Shown here in pieces: positions 16,405 to 24,611 of a DNA stretch of 64,000 bases. The translations under genes were made by a program, and so were the position numbers. Within the stretch, counting starts at the first letter, position 1, and each line of letters begins with the position of its first letter. The notes under the pieces were generated by a model. The model was given only the letters and a program-made list of their open reading frames with translations. It had not been told where the DNA came from and ran no database searches. The DNA is from Blautia luti (lineage in GTDB: Bacteria; Bacillota; Clostridia; Lachnospirales; Lachnospiraceae). The DNA is taken from contig NZ_AP028156.1 of the NCBI RefSeq assembly GCF_033096465.1, forward strand, positions 3,304,501 through 3,368,500. The letters are read 5' to 3'.

Positions 16405-16690
16405 CAACAGAAAAACCCCGGAAACCTTACGGTTCCGGGGTATCTTACGTTTGGACACATGTACCTTGCGGTACTCAATATATTTTATATAGACCACAGT
16501 GTATCCTCGATTTCGCTTCGCTCCATCTCGGTCGGGCATTCGCCCTATAAATTCTCCGACTAATGTCTTTGTGTGAGCAAGCTTCCACCGGACATTACTC
16601 TACGAATTTGCACAGCTCATTACTTGTCGGACATTATTCGATAACTGTAGCAACACGTCCTGATCCTACAGTACGTCCACCTTCACGATA
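16405..16690 (-). repeat. partial copy of the tuf 3' end and terminator region
   Basis: Bases 16405-16483 match 29085-29163 with one mismatch. Bases 16634-16690 encode the last 17-18 residues of EF-Tu ([16 protein letters not shown], then TAA) with a few third-position changes and one Ile to Val. Between the two blocks sit about 150 bases not present behind the intact tuf gene. The rest of the gene is absent. This is either the stub of a second tuf gene or a duplicated insertion target; the intact copy lies 12.5 kb to the right in the same orientation. Confidence 0.85.
16411..16441 (-). terminator. tuf-type terminator (second copy)
   Basis: ACCCCGGAA and TTCCGGGGT form a GC-rich hairpin followed on the minus strand by five U. 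It is a near-exact copy of the terminator behind the complete tuf gene at 29091-29121. Confidence 0.85.
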
Positions 16691-16869
16691 CTTTAATCCC
16701 GTTTTACCTCATATTTTTTATGGTTTTCTCTCCAAAATACAGTGAAAAACGGCTGAATTGCACCATTTATTTTTATTCGCCTGATTTCTTGGCACCGTTT
16801 TGGCACCAGAAGCCCTGGTCAAAAAGATTCTCTTCCACGGCTAACAGATGCTACTCTACCAACTTTATA
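16691..16869. other. gene-free stretch with a tRNA-like fragment
   Basis: No credible coding region was found. On the minus strand around 16850-16830 AGTTGGTAGAG resembles a tRNA D-arm, but no acceptor stem or T-arm can be built around it. A tandem TTGGCACC-type repeat occurs at about 16789-16806. Confidence 0.4.
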
Positions 16870-16898
16870 TTGCACCGGTAATTTTTAACTGTTATAAT
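16870..16898 (+). promoter_or_regulatory. promoter of the type I toxin mRNA
   Basis: TTGCAC (16870-16875), 17 bases, then consensus TATAAT (16893-16898). The transcript would begin near 16905 with a 5' UTR of about 160 bases before the toxin start. Confidence 0.75.
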
Positions 16899-17063
16899 CG
16901 AAAAATGGGTGCTACCATAACGGTAGGCGGTTAGTCCTTCAACAGAGGGTTGCAGAGTGCCAGTGGCACTCGTTTTGCAACGACCGAAGTGAAACGGAGA
17001 CCTGTGACCCTCTGATTACATAGAAACCTGTAAAGGAATCCAGTGGAAAGGAGGGCTAAGCCA

Positions 17064-17162
17064 ATGAGTATTATTGACTTCATAGCAGTAGTGAGCTTCG
17101 ACTTAACCTGCTTTAGTATCGGATATACATTAGGCAAAGATAATCATAAACCACAAAAATAA
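17064..17162 (+). CDS. 32-residue holin-like type I toxin peptide
   Basis: A small frame starting MSIIDFIAVVSFDL, with a single hydrophobic span at about residues 4-23 and a basic, polar tail (GKDNHKPQK). It matches the 'putative holin-like toxin' family related to TxpA-type peptides, which damage the membrane when over-produced. The start is fixed by AAAGGAGGGC nine bases upstream. The mRNA's 5' end (16909-16937) is complementary to its 3' end (17221-17244), the long-range fold by which such mRNAs block translation. An antisense RNA covers the 3' part of the message. This gene is too short for routine ORF calling. Confidence 0.8.
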   Translation: MSIIDFIAVVSFDLTCFSIGYTLGKDNHKPQK

Positions 17163-17252
17163 CCGCCCTGGTCTGGTAAACTAAGCGGTTATCTTTGATA
17201 GATATTCTAAATAGTAAAACGGACTAACCGTCTATCGGTAGCACTCTTTTTC
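17155..17252 (-). ncRNA. antisense RNA antitoxin of the type I system
   Basis: Predicted from promoter and terminator alone. The start is near 17252, set by the promoter at 17260-17288. The end is at a hairpin ATAACCGC/GCGGTTAT (17192-17159) followed by a U-run. The ~98-base RNA is antisense to the toxin's last codons and 3' UTR, including the segment that pairs with the mRNA 5' end, so it can silence or promote degradation of the toxin message. This matches the txpA/RatA layout. Confidence 0.72.
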
Positions 17253-17259
17253 TATAATC

Positions 17260-17288
17260 ATATTAGCACGCATCTGTGGAAATGTCAA
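17260..17288 (-). promoter_or_regulatory. promoter of the antisense antitoxin RNA
   Basis: Consensus TTGACA (17288-17283), 17-base spacer, TAATAT (17265-17260). It is stronger than the toxin promoter, as expected for an antitoxin RNA. Confidence 0.78.
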
Positions 17289-17330
17289 AAAGTTCTTTTT
17301 CCATAGTATGTAATACGAATTTGAAAATAC

Positions 17331-17936
17331 TTATAAGCCGAAAAAATACACCAGTACCAGCTTGATCACAGCAGCTCCACCAAAAGCAACAACTGCAGTT
17401 ACAACTAATTGCATAGGTTTTGGGAAATTTTCGAACACAAAAACTTTCCTACTCTTGCTCCGCACCTTGCTTAAAGATCCTGTCGTAAATGCTGCCATCA
17501 TTATGACTGACACAGATACCAAGGTCTCACAATAGCCGGCAAGCTTTCCTAACACATCATTATACATATATGCACCTGTTTCATGCAGAATCCAGTATAG
17601 AACCAATGCACAAACTCCCATGACACTTTGGAGCTTCATTTCCTTAAAAATCTTCTCTTTCTCTGTAGTTGCATAATCTGACATTGTTTTAGCAATTTTT
17701 CTTTCTTCTTCATTCATCATCTCGCTTTTCCTTTCTCCACTGATAATCTCAGGAATGCTGATATCATAATAATCTGCAATATCCACAAGAATACTGATAT
17801 CCGGCATATTGTTTCCGGTTTCCCATCTGGATACGGTCCTTCCAGAGACATTTAATATTTCTGCCAACTGCTCCTGTGTAATGCCTTTTTCTTTGCGAAG
17901 TTTTTTTTAAAAATTCCCGATTTTTACTTGGTCCAC
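17331..17936 (-). pseudogene. XRE regulator with membrane domain, broken by an early stop codon
   Basis: A GAAAGGAGG site and GTG start at 17936 open a frame that reads VDQVKIGNF and then hits TAA at 17909-17907. After the stop the same frame resumes as KKLRKEKGITQEQLAEILN, the expected XRE helix-turn-helix, followed by SGRTVSRWETG and about 100 residues with two or three membrane spans. Relatives have Leu (TTA) at the stop position. The frame after the stop can start only at TTG 17867, which would lose the first HTH helices. A paralogue lies at 22839-23463. The gene is either inactive or read through. Confidence 0.75.
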
Positions 17937-17987
17937 CTCAACTCCTCCTTTCATCATCAAATATAGAATCTGTTATCTGCAAATAAC

Positions 17988-18011
17988 ACGACACAAAGCG
18001 AGAAATGTCGT
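17988..18011 (-). promoter_or_regulatory. candidate operator dyad upstream of the XRE gene
   Basis: ACGACA and TGTCGT form a perfect inverted repeat with a 12-base spacer, about 52 bases before the GTG start. One half-site with the same flank (ACGACATAAAACGAGAA) recurs at 23514 upstream of the paralogous XRE gene, which suggests an autoregulatory site. Confidence 0.35.
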
Positions 18012-18114
18012 ATTTTCACTAATAGACACAGTTGTCTATGCGTTTTTCATTTTTTCAATTATACAAACTGAAAGTTGTTGGGTTCTTTACATAGATTAAA
18101 TATCAATTTATAAA

Positions 18115-19611
18115 TCAAACTCGTCTTCTATCTTTTCCTGTTCGTCTATAATATTCATCCTTATCTGCATACATCAACTTATCAGCCATTGCCTTAATTT
18201 CTTCAAAATTAAGTTCTATATGTTCTGAACAAACAACTACTCCCTTAGACACACTAAGTTCAGAAATAAGATTTCCCTGGAAGTTTTCAGTTAAATAATC
18301 AAATGTCTTAACTGCATCCTGTGCTTCTTCTCTCGTTCCTCTCAGTAATGCAGCAAACTCATCGCCACCTACACGATACGTCCTTCCAAGACCTGAGAAT
18401 GCATTATCCATACACTTCGAAGCGCCAATAATTAACTCATCCCCTGCTTCATGACCAATATTATCATTAGCTGCTTTTAAACCGTTCAAATCCATCATAA
18501 TAAGAACGTATTCTATTAAGTTATTATTTTTCTTGATTATTTCACAGTCAACTTCAAACCCTCGTCTATTATATAAGCCTGTAAGCTCGTCCTTTATAGA
18601 TGCTTCATATCTTCTGTTGTATGCATCCTTTGCCTTCTTCTCTCTCATACTAATAATAACAAATGAAGTTGCCATTATTAATACGCCTGCAATAAAGATT
18701 AAAACAATTGGAAGTATAATTTTATTTTCATCCAATTTAACAGGATTATTATCTCTTATTACTATATACCAATCAAATCCTTCGAAATACTTGGTCATAT
18801 AACAGCCATTCTCCGATAACTGATAATAAAAATCATCATCTGATATATTGCCAAAATATGAATTATCCAAGTAGCCTGTTTCTATAGAACTTACATCCGT
18901 ATCAACCTGTATAAGTCCATCATGATTAACTAAATATACTTTGATATTGTATTCTTCCTCGAACCTGGCAAGTATGTCTACAAGGTCATTCATATCAACT
19001 CCGACACCACATGCTCCCAAAATGTCTCCATTCGTGTCAATAATACCGTAATTAATAAACACCGAAAGACTCCCGTTATTATCTTCATCAGTATCAACAT
19101 TAACTGTATATCTTTTCCCTGAATCCAAGTAATCCTTATACCATATATCATGGCTGTCATTTTCAACATCAAGATACCTACTTATTCCATTATATGTATA
19201 ATATGCTCTTGTTTTATCCGAAACAACAAATACCATTTTATAATCAAATTCATTACCAATGGATACCAGACGATTAGTTATATCGTCTTTGACACTCTCC
19301 GCCTCTTCTCTGGTTTTCCCCTCTATGTAGGTTCTTATATCAATATCACTGCTAATCGTCTGAGAAACAGTAATTGGATTAATAAGTTCATTCTCAATCT
19401 TTGCTGAAACCATCTGCGCAATTGTTCTGCTCTGTATTTCAGAGTTTTCCTTAGTTACCTGCTGAATCACATTCACACATGCTATGATGGAAACACTCAT
19501 GCTAAGTAGCATTATGATAAACATAATAACAGCATCAAATCTGCTGTCATTAATCATATTCGTATGTTCATCCCCATTATGAGACCAATCATACATATAT
19601 GCAGCAAACAT
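18115..19611 (-). CDS. membrane diguanylate cyclase (Cache sensor plus GGDEF), N-terminus cut by an IS
   Basis: The visible 498 residues hold a membrane span at about 27-50 and an extracellular Cache-type sensor at 55-300, with a typical DIWYKDYLDSGKRYTVNV segment. A second span lies at about 308-330, and a C-terminal GGDEF domain has an intact RVGGDEFAALL active loop, so c-di-GMP synthesis is plausible. The frame remains open upstream to about 19740 and encodes another hydrophobic stretch (IPIIATVVQSFIYGFA). It then runs into the end of an IS1182-type element, so the native start and further N-terminal spans are missing. Expression would need an internal start such as ATG 19611. Confidence 0.85.
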   Translation of the reverse strand: MFAAYMYDWSHNGDEHTNMINDSRFDAVIMFIIMLLSMSVSIIACVNVIQQVTKENSEIQSRTIAQMVSAKIENELINPITVSQTISSDIDIRTYIEGKTREEAESVKDDITNRLVSIGNEFDYKMVFVVSDKTRAYYTYNGISRYLDVENDSHDIWYKDYLDSGKRYTVNVDTDEDNNGSLSVFINYGIIDTNGDILGACGVGVDMNDLVDILARFEEEYNIKVYLVNHDGLIQVDTDVSSIETGYLDNSYFGNISDDDFYYQLSENGCYMTKYFEGFDWYIVIRDNNPVKLDENKIILPIVLIFIAGVLIMATSFVIISMREKKAKDAYNRRYEASIKDELTGLYNRRGFEVDCEIIKKNNNLIEYVLIMMDLNGLKAANDNIGHEAGDELIIGASKCMDNAFSGLGRTYRVGGDEFAALLRGTREEAQDAVKTFDYLTENFQGNLISELSVSKGVVVCSEHIELNFEEIKAMADKLMYADKDEYYRRTGKDRRRV

Positions 19612-19747
19612 TACGACTGAACCTATTCCCAGTCCTAAATTGGTTATAGCAAATCCATAAATAAAGGACTGTACAACTGTTGCAATTATTGGAATAAACT
19701 TGTTCAGGATATTTTTATTTTGATAAATACTTTCTGTTTTTGGCCGT

Positions 19748-19771
19748 AAAAAATCCTTGTTTGGATTTTTT
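19748..19771. terminator. terminator at the end of the IS1182-type transposase gene
   Basis: AAAAAATCC and GGATTTTTT form a perfect 9-bp hairpin with a 6-base loop, 15 bases beyond the transposase stop. It also marks the approximate left end of the insertion. Confidence 0.7.
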
Positions 19772-19785
19772 CAGCCGCATTTTTT

Positions 19786-21528
19786 CTAGGCAGTTTTTCC
19801 TTCAAATTTTCTCAGTTTTTCGTATAAAAAACGATGATATTTATTTATATTTCTTCCAATAGCATACAGCATGAATTCTTTATATACCTTATCTGCTGAA
19901 CGGTAATTAAAACGCCGGAAGTTCTCATTTTCCTTGATATCTCCAAAATGTCCTTCCGTCTGAATGGAACGTGTCTGGCGTTTCAGGATCCCGCGTTCAC
20001 TCTGGATATTGGCATGCGATCTTTCTTTCAGTTCCTCCCATTGTTCATTGATCTTCATGACTTTGTTCTTTTCGGCATCTTTTTCCGCATCATACTTATA
20101 CAAACAGTGCGCTTTATGTTCACATCCACTGCAGTCTGCACAACCATATACCTCAAAGGTCTGTGTATATCCATCCTGCTCTTTGCTCTCTGTCCTGAGA
20201 TGCCACAGTTCACGTCCGTCATGGCAGATATAGAACTGTTCATCTTCAAAGATCCCTGTCCTCATGTTGTAATATTTACTGATATCTTCTGAATAAGCGC
20301 GTGTTTTTCGCTTTTCATGATCCTGCAGTTTTATATAACTGGATATTTCATTCCGTTTTAAATAAAGCAGATTTTTTTCACTACAGTACCCGCTGTCCGC
20401 AGTTACTTCTTCCAGAATACTCCCGAAAGCATTCTTATGTTTTTCAAGGACCGGGATCAGGGTATTATAATCGGTGCGGTCGCTGCTTACATATCCATGT
20501 ACGATAAAATAATTCTCTACCGCAATCTGAACATTATATGCTGGCTTTAACTGTCCGTTCAGCATGTGATCTTCTTTCATACGCATAAAAGTCGCTTCCA
20601 GATCTGTTTTGGAATAACTGTTTCTGTCTTTTCCCATGATCTCAAAGCATTCTTTATATTCCATCAGTCGTTTTCCGCATTGTTCCAGTTCCTCATGCAG
20701 CTGTTGAAGTGCAGGTTTTCTTTTTCCTTTTCCGTAAACGAATTCGATTCCCTCGTTGTCTGCGATCATCGTGAGATTGTTCTGGAGTTTCCGTATTTCA
20801 AGCGGTGAACAGTTATCGATCTCTATAATACGGTTATTTGAAAGCTTTTTATGTTTTACAAGCTTTCGTTTTCTGTTCTTTTCGATCACTTCCCGGACTT
20901 TATCCATCCCTTCGATCACAAACATCTGTGCATTTCCCAGCCCGTACTTTGTTCCATAATCATTCTCCTGCAAAAAAGAATTATATTTTTCAAAAAGCTG
21001 ATCGATAGAGTCCAGAAGTCCTGCCAGATGGTAATTGATGCTTCCGCGCCATACAAAAGTATAACGGTTTGCATTTGCCTCTATCTTTATACCGTCAATA
21101 AAAAGTTCTTTTAATGTGACCAGCCCTTCTTTCTGCAGCCGCCGCATAAACTGGTAATTCAGGTCATCCAGGACATCAGATGTCAGCTTCCTGTTTTTAA
21201 AGTCATAAAAAGCATCACGTTTCGGTTTTTGTCCGCGCGTCAGCCAGATAAAAGCAAGGTCTCTTTCACACAGATCAACAATACGGTCAACAGAACGTAT
21301 TCCACGCATATTTGCATAGATAACTACAGCATACATCATAATTGGGTTGTACCCGGTTCTTCCCTTATCTGAACAATTGGCTAACAAGCCAGAAAAATCT
21401 AATTCCTCCATCACTTTTTTCAGGGTATAGACTGGATCGTCGTCAGGTAAACTCAATTCGAAGAAACTAAAGTTAATTTTCTGTTGCCCAAACTCAAAAA
21501 AATCGTTATAATAATTAGTTGTTAGCAT
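19786..21528 (-). CDS. IS1182-family DDE transposase
   Basis: The 580-residue protein has the family layout. It begins with an N-terminal domain containing GYNPIMMYAVVIYANMRGIRS, which precedes the first catalytic Asp, then a mid-region LKELFIDGIKIEANANRYTF (IDGT/K-like). Next comes the DRTDYNTLIPVLE and EVTADSGYCSEKNL second Asp motif, then a cysteine-rich insertion (CADCSGCEHKAHC), and the C-terminal GHFGDIKENENFRRFNYR Glu motif. All parts are present, so the enzyme looks intact. Terminal inverted repeats could not be defined by eye. Confidence 0.93.
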   Translation of the reverse strand: MLTTNYYNDFFEFGQQKINFSFFELSLPDDDPVYTLKKVMEELDFSGLLANCSDKGRTGYNPIMMYAVVIYANMRGIRSVDRIVDLCERDLAFIWLTRGQKPKRDAFYDFKNRKLTSDVLDDLNYQFMRRLQKEGLVTLKELFIDGIKIEANANRYTFVWRGSINYHLAGLLDSIDQLFEKYNSFLQENDYGTKYGLGNAQMFVIEGMDKVREVIEKNRKRKLVKHKKLSNNRIIEIDNCSPLEIRKLQNNLTMIADNEGIEFVYGKGKRKPALQQLHEELEQCGKRLMEYKECFEIMGKDRNSYSKTDLEATFMRMKEDHMLNGQLKPAYNVQIAVENYFIVHGYVSSDRTDYNTLIPVLEKHKNAFGSILEEVTADSGYCSEKNLLYLKRNEISSYIKLQDHEKRKTRAYSEDISKYYNMRTGIFEDEQFYICHDGRELWHLRTESKEQDGYTQTFEVYGCADCSGCEHKAHCLYKYDAEKDAEKNKVMKINEQWEELKERSHANIQSERGILKRQTRSIQTEGHFGDIKENENFRRFNYRSADKVYKEFMLYAIGRNINKYHRFLYEKLRKFEGKTA

Positions 21529-21555
21529 AGTTATATTATAACATGTAACGGAGAG

Positions 21556-21585
21556 AAAGATGGTTGTCGTTAGCCATCTTTTTTT
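21556..21585 (-). terminator. hairpin terminator after the AI-2E-type permease gene
   Basis: AAAGATGG (21556-21563) pairs with CCATCTTT (21574-21581). The T-run is better in the plus direction (TTTTTTT) than in the minus direction, so efficiency for the permease gene is uncertain. Confidence 0.5.
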
Positions 21586-21621
21586 CGCACTTTACACTTC
21601 ATTTATATTTGTATCATATCA

Positions 21622-22839
21622 TTATTTTTCATTCGGCACAATAAAGGATGACGCAATTTCCTCCTCCGCATACTCTTCCACATCCGTTCTCGTTACTCGT
21701 TTTATATGTTGTTTTTTTAGGCGCAGATATACGAACTCCCTGAATATAGTATAAAATACCGATACAAGTGGAATGAAAATCAGCATACCTATAATTCCCA
21801 TAAGATTTCCGCCGATTGTAACTGCCGCCAGCACCCAAATTGATGGAAGTCCTACTGATCCGCCAACCACATGAGGATAGATCAGATTACCTTCTATCTG
21901 CTGCAAAAGCAGAAAAACTATAATAAATAAAACTGCCTGTTTTGGATTTACCATAAAGATCAGAAAACTTCCCACGGCACAGCCAATAAAGGCTCCAAAG
22001 ATAGGAACCAATGCGGTAAACGCAATCAAAATTCCAATCAAAAGTGCATATGGCATTTTTAAAATACTTAGCGTGATAACAAACATCATTCCGAGAATTA
22101 CTGCTTCCAGACACTGTCCTGCAAGAAAATTTGCAAATGTCCGATATGTCAGCGAACATATGTTAAGAATTGCATCTGCTTTTTGTTTTGGAATAAAAGC
22201 GAAAATCACTTTTCTTACCTGTAAATGTAATTTTTCCTTCTGAAAAAGAATATAGCATGCAAAGGAAAACGAAATAAAAAAGGTCGCTAATCCACTGGCA
22301 ATGGAACCTACTGCTGACATCGTCGTATTCATCATATTTCCGGCTCCGTTTCCAAGAAGACTTATTCCCCATTTAATTGCCTGATCAGGCTGAAACTGCA
22401 GCTGATCTACCAATTTCATAATATCCTGATTATCATGTGAAAATTCTCGAATCCAGTTTTGCATCTGTGGAATAAAATCTGAAATACTCGTCATCAGATT
22501 TCCCATAGTCTGCGTAAGCTGTGGAATCACACCAAACATTACCAATACCATTACACCTACTGCCAATATAATTGTAAGAAGCAGGCTTATCGGTCTCGCA
22601 GCTTTTTTTCCTATTTTATTGTTTTCTTTTATCTTTCCGAGCATTTTCTTTTCCAGGAAACTCATTGGTACATTAATCACAAAGGCAATTGCACCACCAA
22701 GCGCAAAAGGAAACACAATTTTCCATATTGACTTCAGCACTTCAATCACCACATCGAATTTCCACAAAGCAACTACAAGAAATGCCGTAAACACAATCAG
22801 TTCTCGAATTTTTTTCATAGAACATCTACTTAAATCCAC
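21622..22839 (-). CDS. AI-2E/PerM family membrane transporter
   Basis: The roughly 405-residue protein has seven or eight membrane spans and the family's C-terminal core (FGAFIGCAVGSFLIFMVNPK, then QQIEGNLIYPHVVGGSVGLP). Family members include the AI-2 exporter TqsA and Na+/H+ antiporters; substrate is not predictable. I chose GTG 22839, which has GAGGGG eight bases upstream. It overlaps by one base the TAG that ends the second frame of the XRE gene, a typical coupled arrangement. Upstream in-frame codons have no ribosome-binding site. Confidence 0.87.
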   Translation of the reverse strand: MDLSRCSMKKIRELIVFTAFLVVALWKFDVVIEVLKSIWKIVFPFALGGAIAFVINVPMSFLEKKMLGKIKENNKIGKKAARPISLLLTIILAVGVMVLVMFGVIPQLTQTMGNLMTSISDFIPQMQNWIREFSHDNQDIMKLVDQLQFQPDQAIKWGISLLGNGAGNMMNTTMSAVGSIASGLATFFISFSFACYILFQKEKLHLQVRKVIFAFIPKQKADAILNICSLTYRTFANFLAGQCLEAVILGMMFVITLSILKMPYALLIGILIAFTALVPIFGAFIGCAVGSFLIFMVNPKQAVLFIIVFLLLQQIEGNLIYPHVVGGSVGLPSIWVLAAVTIGGNLMGIIGMLIFIPLVSVFYTIFREFVYLRLKKQHIKRVTRTDVEEYAEEEIASSFIVPNEK

Positions 22840-23463
22840 TATCTTTCCCCTCTTTTTCTTAGTTTCATACGTATACACTTAAGTAATTGAATAATCAGAA
22901 GGCTTGCAAAAGCATATAAATATACACATCCAAGCTGCATCAGATTCAAAGTTTCCACTTTAAATAAGTTATGGAAACCATATAGTAGCACTTTTTGGCA
23001 AACATTTATCCCATATTCCATTGTACACCATAATAGAGGCGTACAGGATTCCTCCTACCAAAGCAGTTGCTGTCTCTCCTAAAACCAAGCGAATATCCAC
23101 AGTTAATAACATCTGAATAATAATCGCTAACACGCTAATCACAAACATTGATGCAAATGCAAGATTTCCAGCCTTTAATGCTTTTTGTTTCACCCATCCT
23201 TCATACACCACAACTTTGTCCAGTGTTTCTTTCATCTCTTTATTCATAGTCTGGCTCCTTTCTCCATCCAGGAGCTCTCTCATCTCAACATCGTAATATT
23301 CAGCAAGTTGAACAAGTATACTGAGATCTGGCATATTTATTCCTGTTTCCCATCTGGAAACTGTTCTTGCAGATACCTCAAACTTCTCGGCAAGCTGCTC
23401 TTGCGTAAGATTCTTTTCTTTACGACATTGCTTTAAAAAAGCTCCAATCTTTTTTGTGTCCAT
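22839..23463 (-). pseudogene. XRE regulator with membrane domain, frameshifted near the C-terminus
   Basis: ATG 23463 (after AGAGGTAGAG) opens an XRE helix-turn-helix (KKIGAFLKQCRKEKNLTQEQ, then SARTVSRWETG), a linker and two membrane spans. The first frame ends at 22969. The next frame, entered at a run of five A at 22996-22992, continues without interruption for about 50 residues, including another hydrophobic span, to a TAG at 22839. Joined, the product is about 205 residues, the same as the paralogue at 17331-17936. A single extra A is the simplest explanation; a sequencing error or programmed slippage are alternatives. Confidence 0.7.
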
Positions 23464-23613
23464 GTCTCTACCTCTCTTCCACTTACAGCTTACCAATATG
23501 TATCAAAATTACCACGACATAAAACGAGAATCCGCTAATTTTCAACCGGACATCGTATGTCTAAAACAAATAAACGGTATTTTCACCCCAAAAGCATTCT
23601 ATTCCTCTATAAA

Positions 23614-23934
23614 TTAACCTTCTCTTTTATGTCTATCCATAAGTAGCAGAATAAACATAACAAACCATATCACCCATGCAATTAAACAACCGATTCCTAT
23701 ATGCCAAATATCTATAATCATTCCAGCAATAAAAGGAATTGACATAAACATCATTCTCTTCCCATATGCCTTACACATAGCATTTTCATCATATTTTTTT
23801 CGTTCTTCTGCTGATTTCATATTATAACCAGACAAGAATTTGGATGCTTGTCCTTTTGACCTATAAAACCATATTCCAAATAAAAGCATAATCACTGCCA
23901 TTGCAAAGTCAAAAATAATATAAATATAGAACAT
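23614..23934 (-). CDS. DUF3784 small membrane protein
   Basis: 106 residues with an N-terminal span, the conserved cytoplasmic FLSGYNMKSAEERKKYDE loop that defines DUF3784, and two C-terminal spans. Function is unknown. It forms a tandem pair with the gene 41 bases upstream and is commonly found beside XRE-membrane regulators in Lachnospiraceae. Confidence 0.82.
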   Translation of the reverse strand: MFYIYIIFDFAMAVIMLLFGIWFYRSKGQASKFLSGYNMKSAEERKKYDENAMCKAYGKRMMFMSIPFIAGMIIDIWHIGIGCLIAWVIWFVMFILLLMDRHKREG

Positions 23935-23975
23935 ATAATGCCTTCCTTTCAGTCAATTCCTCAAACCAGAAGTTA

Positions 23976-24308
23976 TTACTTTTTGCATAGTGTGTTTTCT
24001 AAAATGATAATAACCACGACATCAACTACAATGATTCCCAATGCAATATATACAAAAAATGCAGGCAAAATATTTTCAAGCAAGCCCATAATTAATGCAA
24101 GAATTGCTATAATAGACATTCCAACTCCCATTGTCCTGCATAACTTCTTTTCATCATATTTTTTCTTTTCTTCTTTTGAAGCTGTATTATATCCAGAAAT
24201 AAACCAGCTTCCGTGTCCAGAAAGTAAAACTATAGAAAGTACAGCAAATATTACAAAGACAATCCACACTATCCAATCAGAACCTGTTGCTAAATCTGCT
24301 AATTTCAA
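23976..24308 (-). CDS. DUF3784 small membrane protein
   Basis: 110 residues with the same architecture as its neighbour: one span, the WFISGYNTASKEEKKKYDEK loop, then two spans. The two are diverged paralogues. The first residues (MKLADLATGSDW) are followed directly by the membrane segment. No function is assigned. Confidence 0.82.
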   Translation of the reverse strand: MKLADLATGSDWIVWIVFVIFAVLSIVLLSGHGSWFISGYNTASKEEKKKYDEKKLCRTMGVGMSIIAILALIMGLLENILPAFFVYIALGIIVVDVVVIIILENTLCKK

Positions 24309-24366
24309 TTATAGACCCCTCCCTAAATTCCGTTTTTCTTAATTCTAAAAATTTGAAAGTTGTCTT

Positions 24367-24564
24367 TTAAGATTTCAATTTCGTTAAATCCTCTAAATAC
24401 ATTTCTGTATAACCACATTCTGGGCAGACTGCAACTCTAACATCATCTATAGTTGTCGCCTTTTGTTTTTCATCTACACGAACAACCATCCCATAGCCAC
24501 CGCCATTAACTTTAAGTCTTAAATCTAATTTCATACTTGCTCCACACTTTTCACATTTCCTCAT
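24367..24564 (-). CDS. small zinc-ribbon protein
   Basis: 65 residues with two CxxC pairs (CEKC at residues 4-7 and CPEC at 48-51) flanking a beta-rich middle. This is a zinc-ribbon fold like those of short nucleic-acid-binding or YgiT-like proteins. No catalytic or DNA-binding domain accompanies it. Its partner is unknown. Confidence 0.7.
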   Translation of the reverse strand: MRKCEKCGASMKLDLRLKVNGGGYGMVVRVDEKQKATTIDDVRVAVCPECGYTEMYLEDLTKLKS

Positions 24565-24611
24565 TGTTTATACCTCCAAATCCCGAATTTGAGAAAAAGC
24601 TCAAAGGACTT

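Larger units (their letters stand above)
19741..21545 (-). mobile_element. IS1182-type insertion sequence
   Basis: A single transposase gene plus its terminator has landed in the 5' part of a GGDEF gene. The boundaries are approximate: the left edge is inferred from where the cyclase frame is lost. The missing 5' part of the cyclase gene is not found to the right, so the insertion was accompanied or followed by deletion. Confidence 0.75.

Noticed and set aside
16816..16865. tRNA-like sequence AGTTGGTAGAG on the minus strand
   Set aside because: No acceptor stem, anticodon arm or T-arm can be formed around it; at best a decayed fragment.
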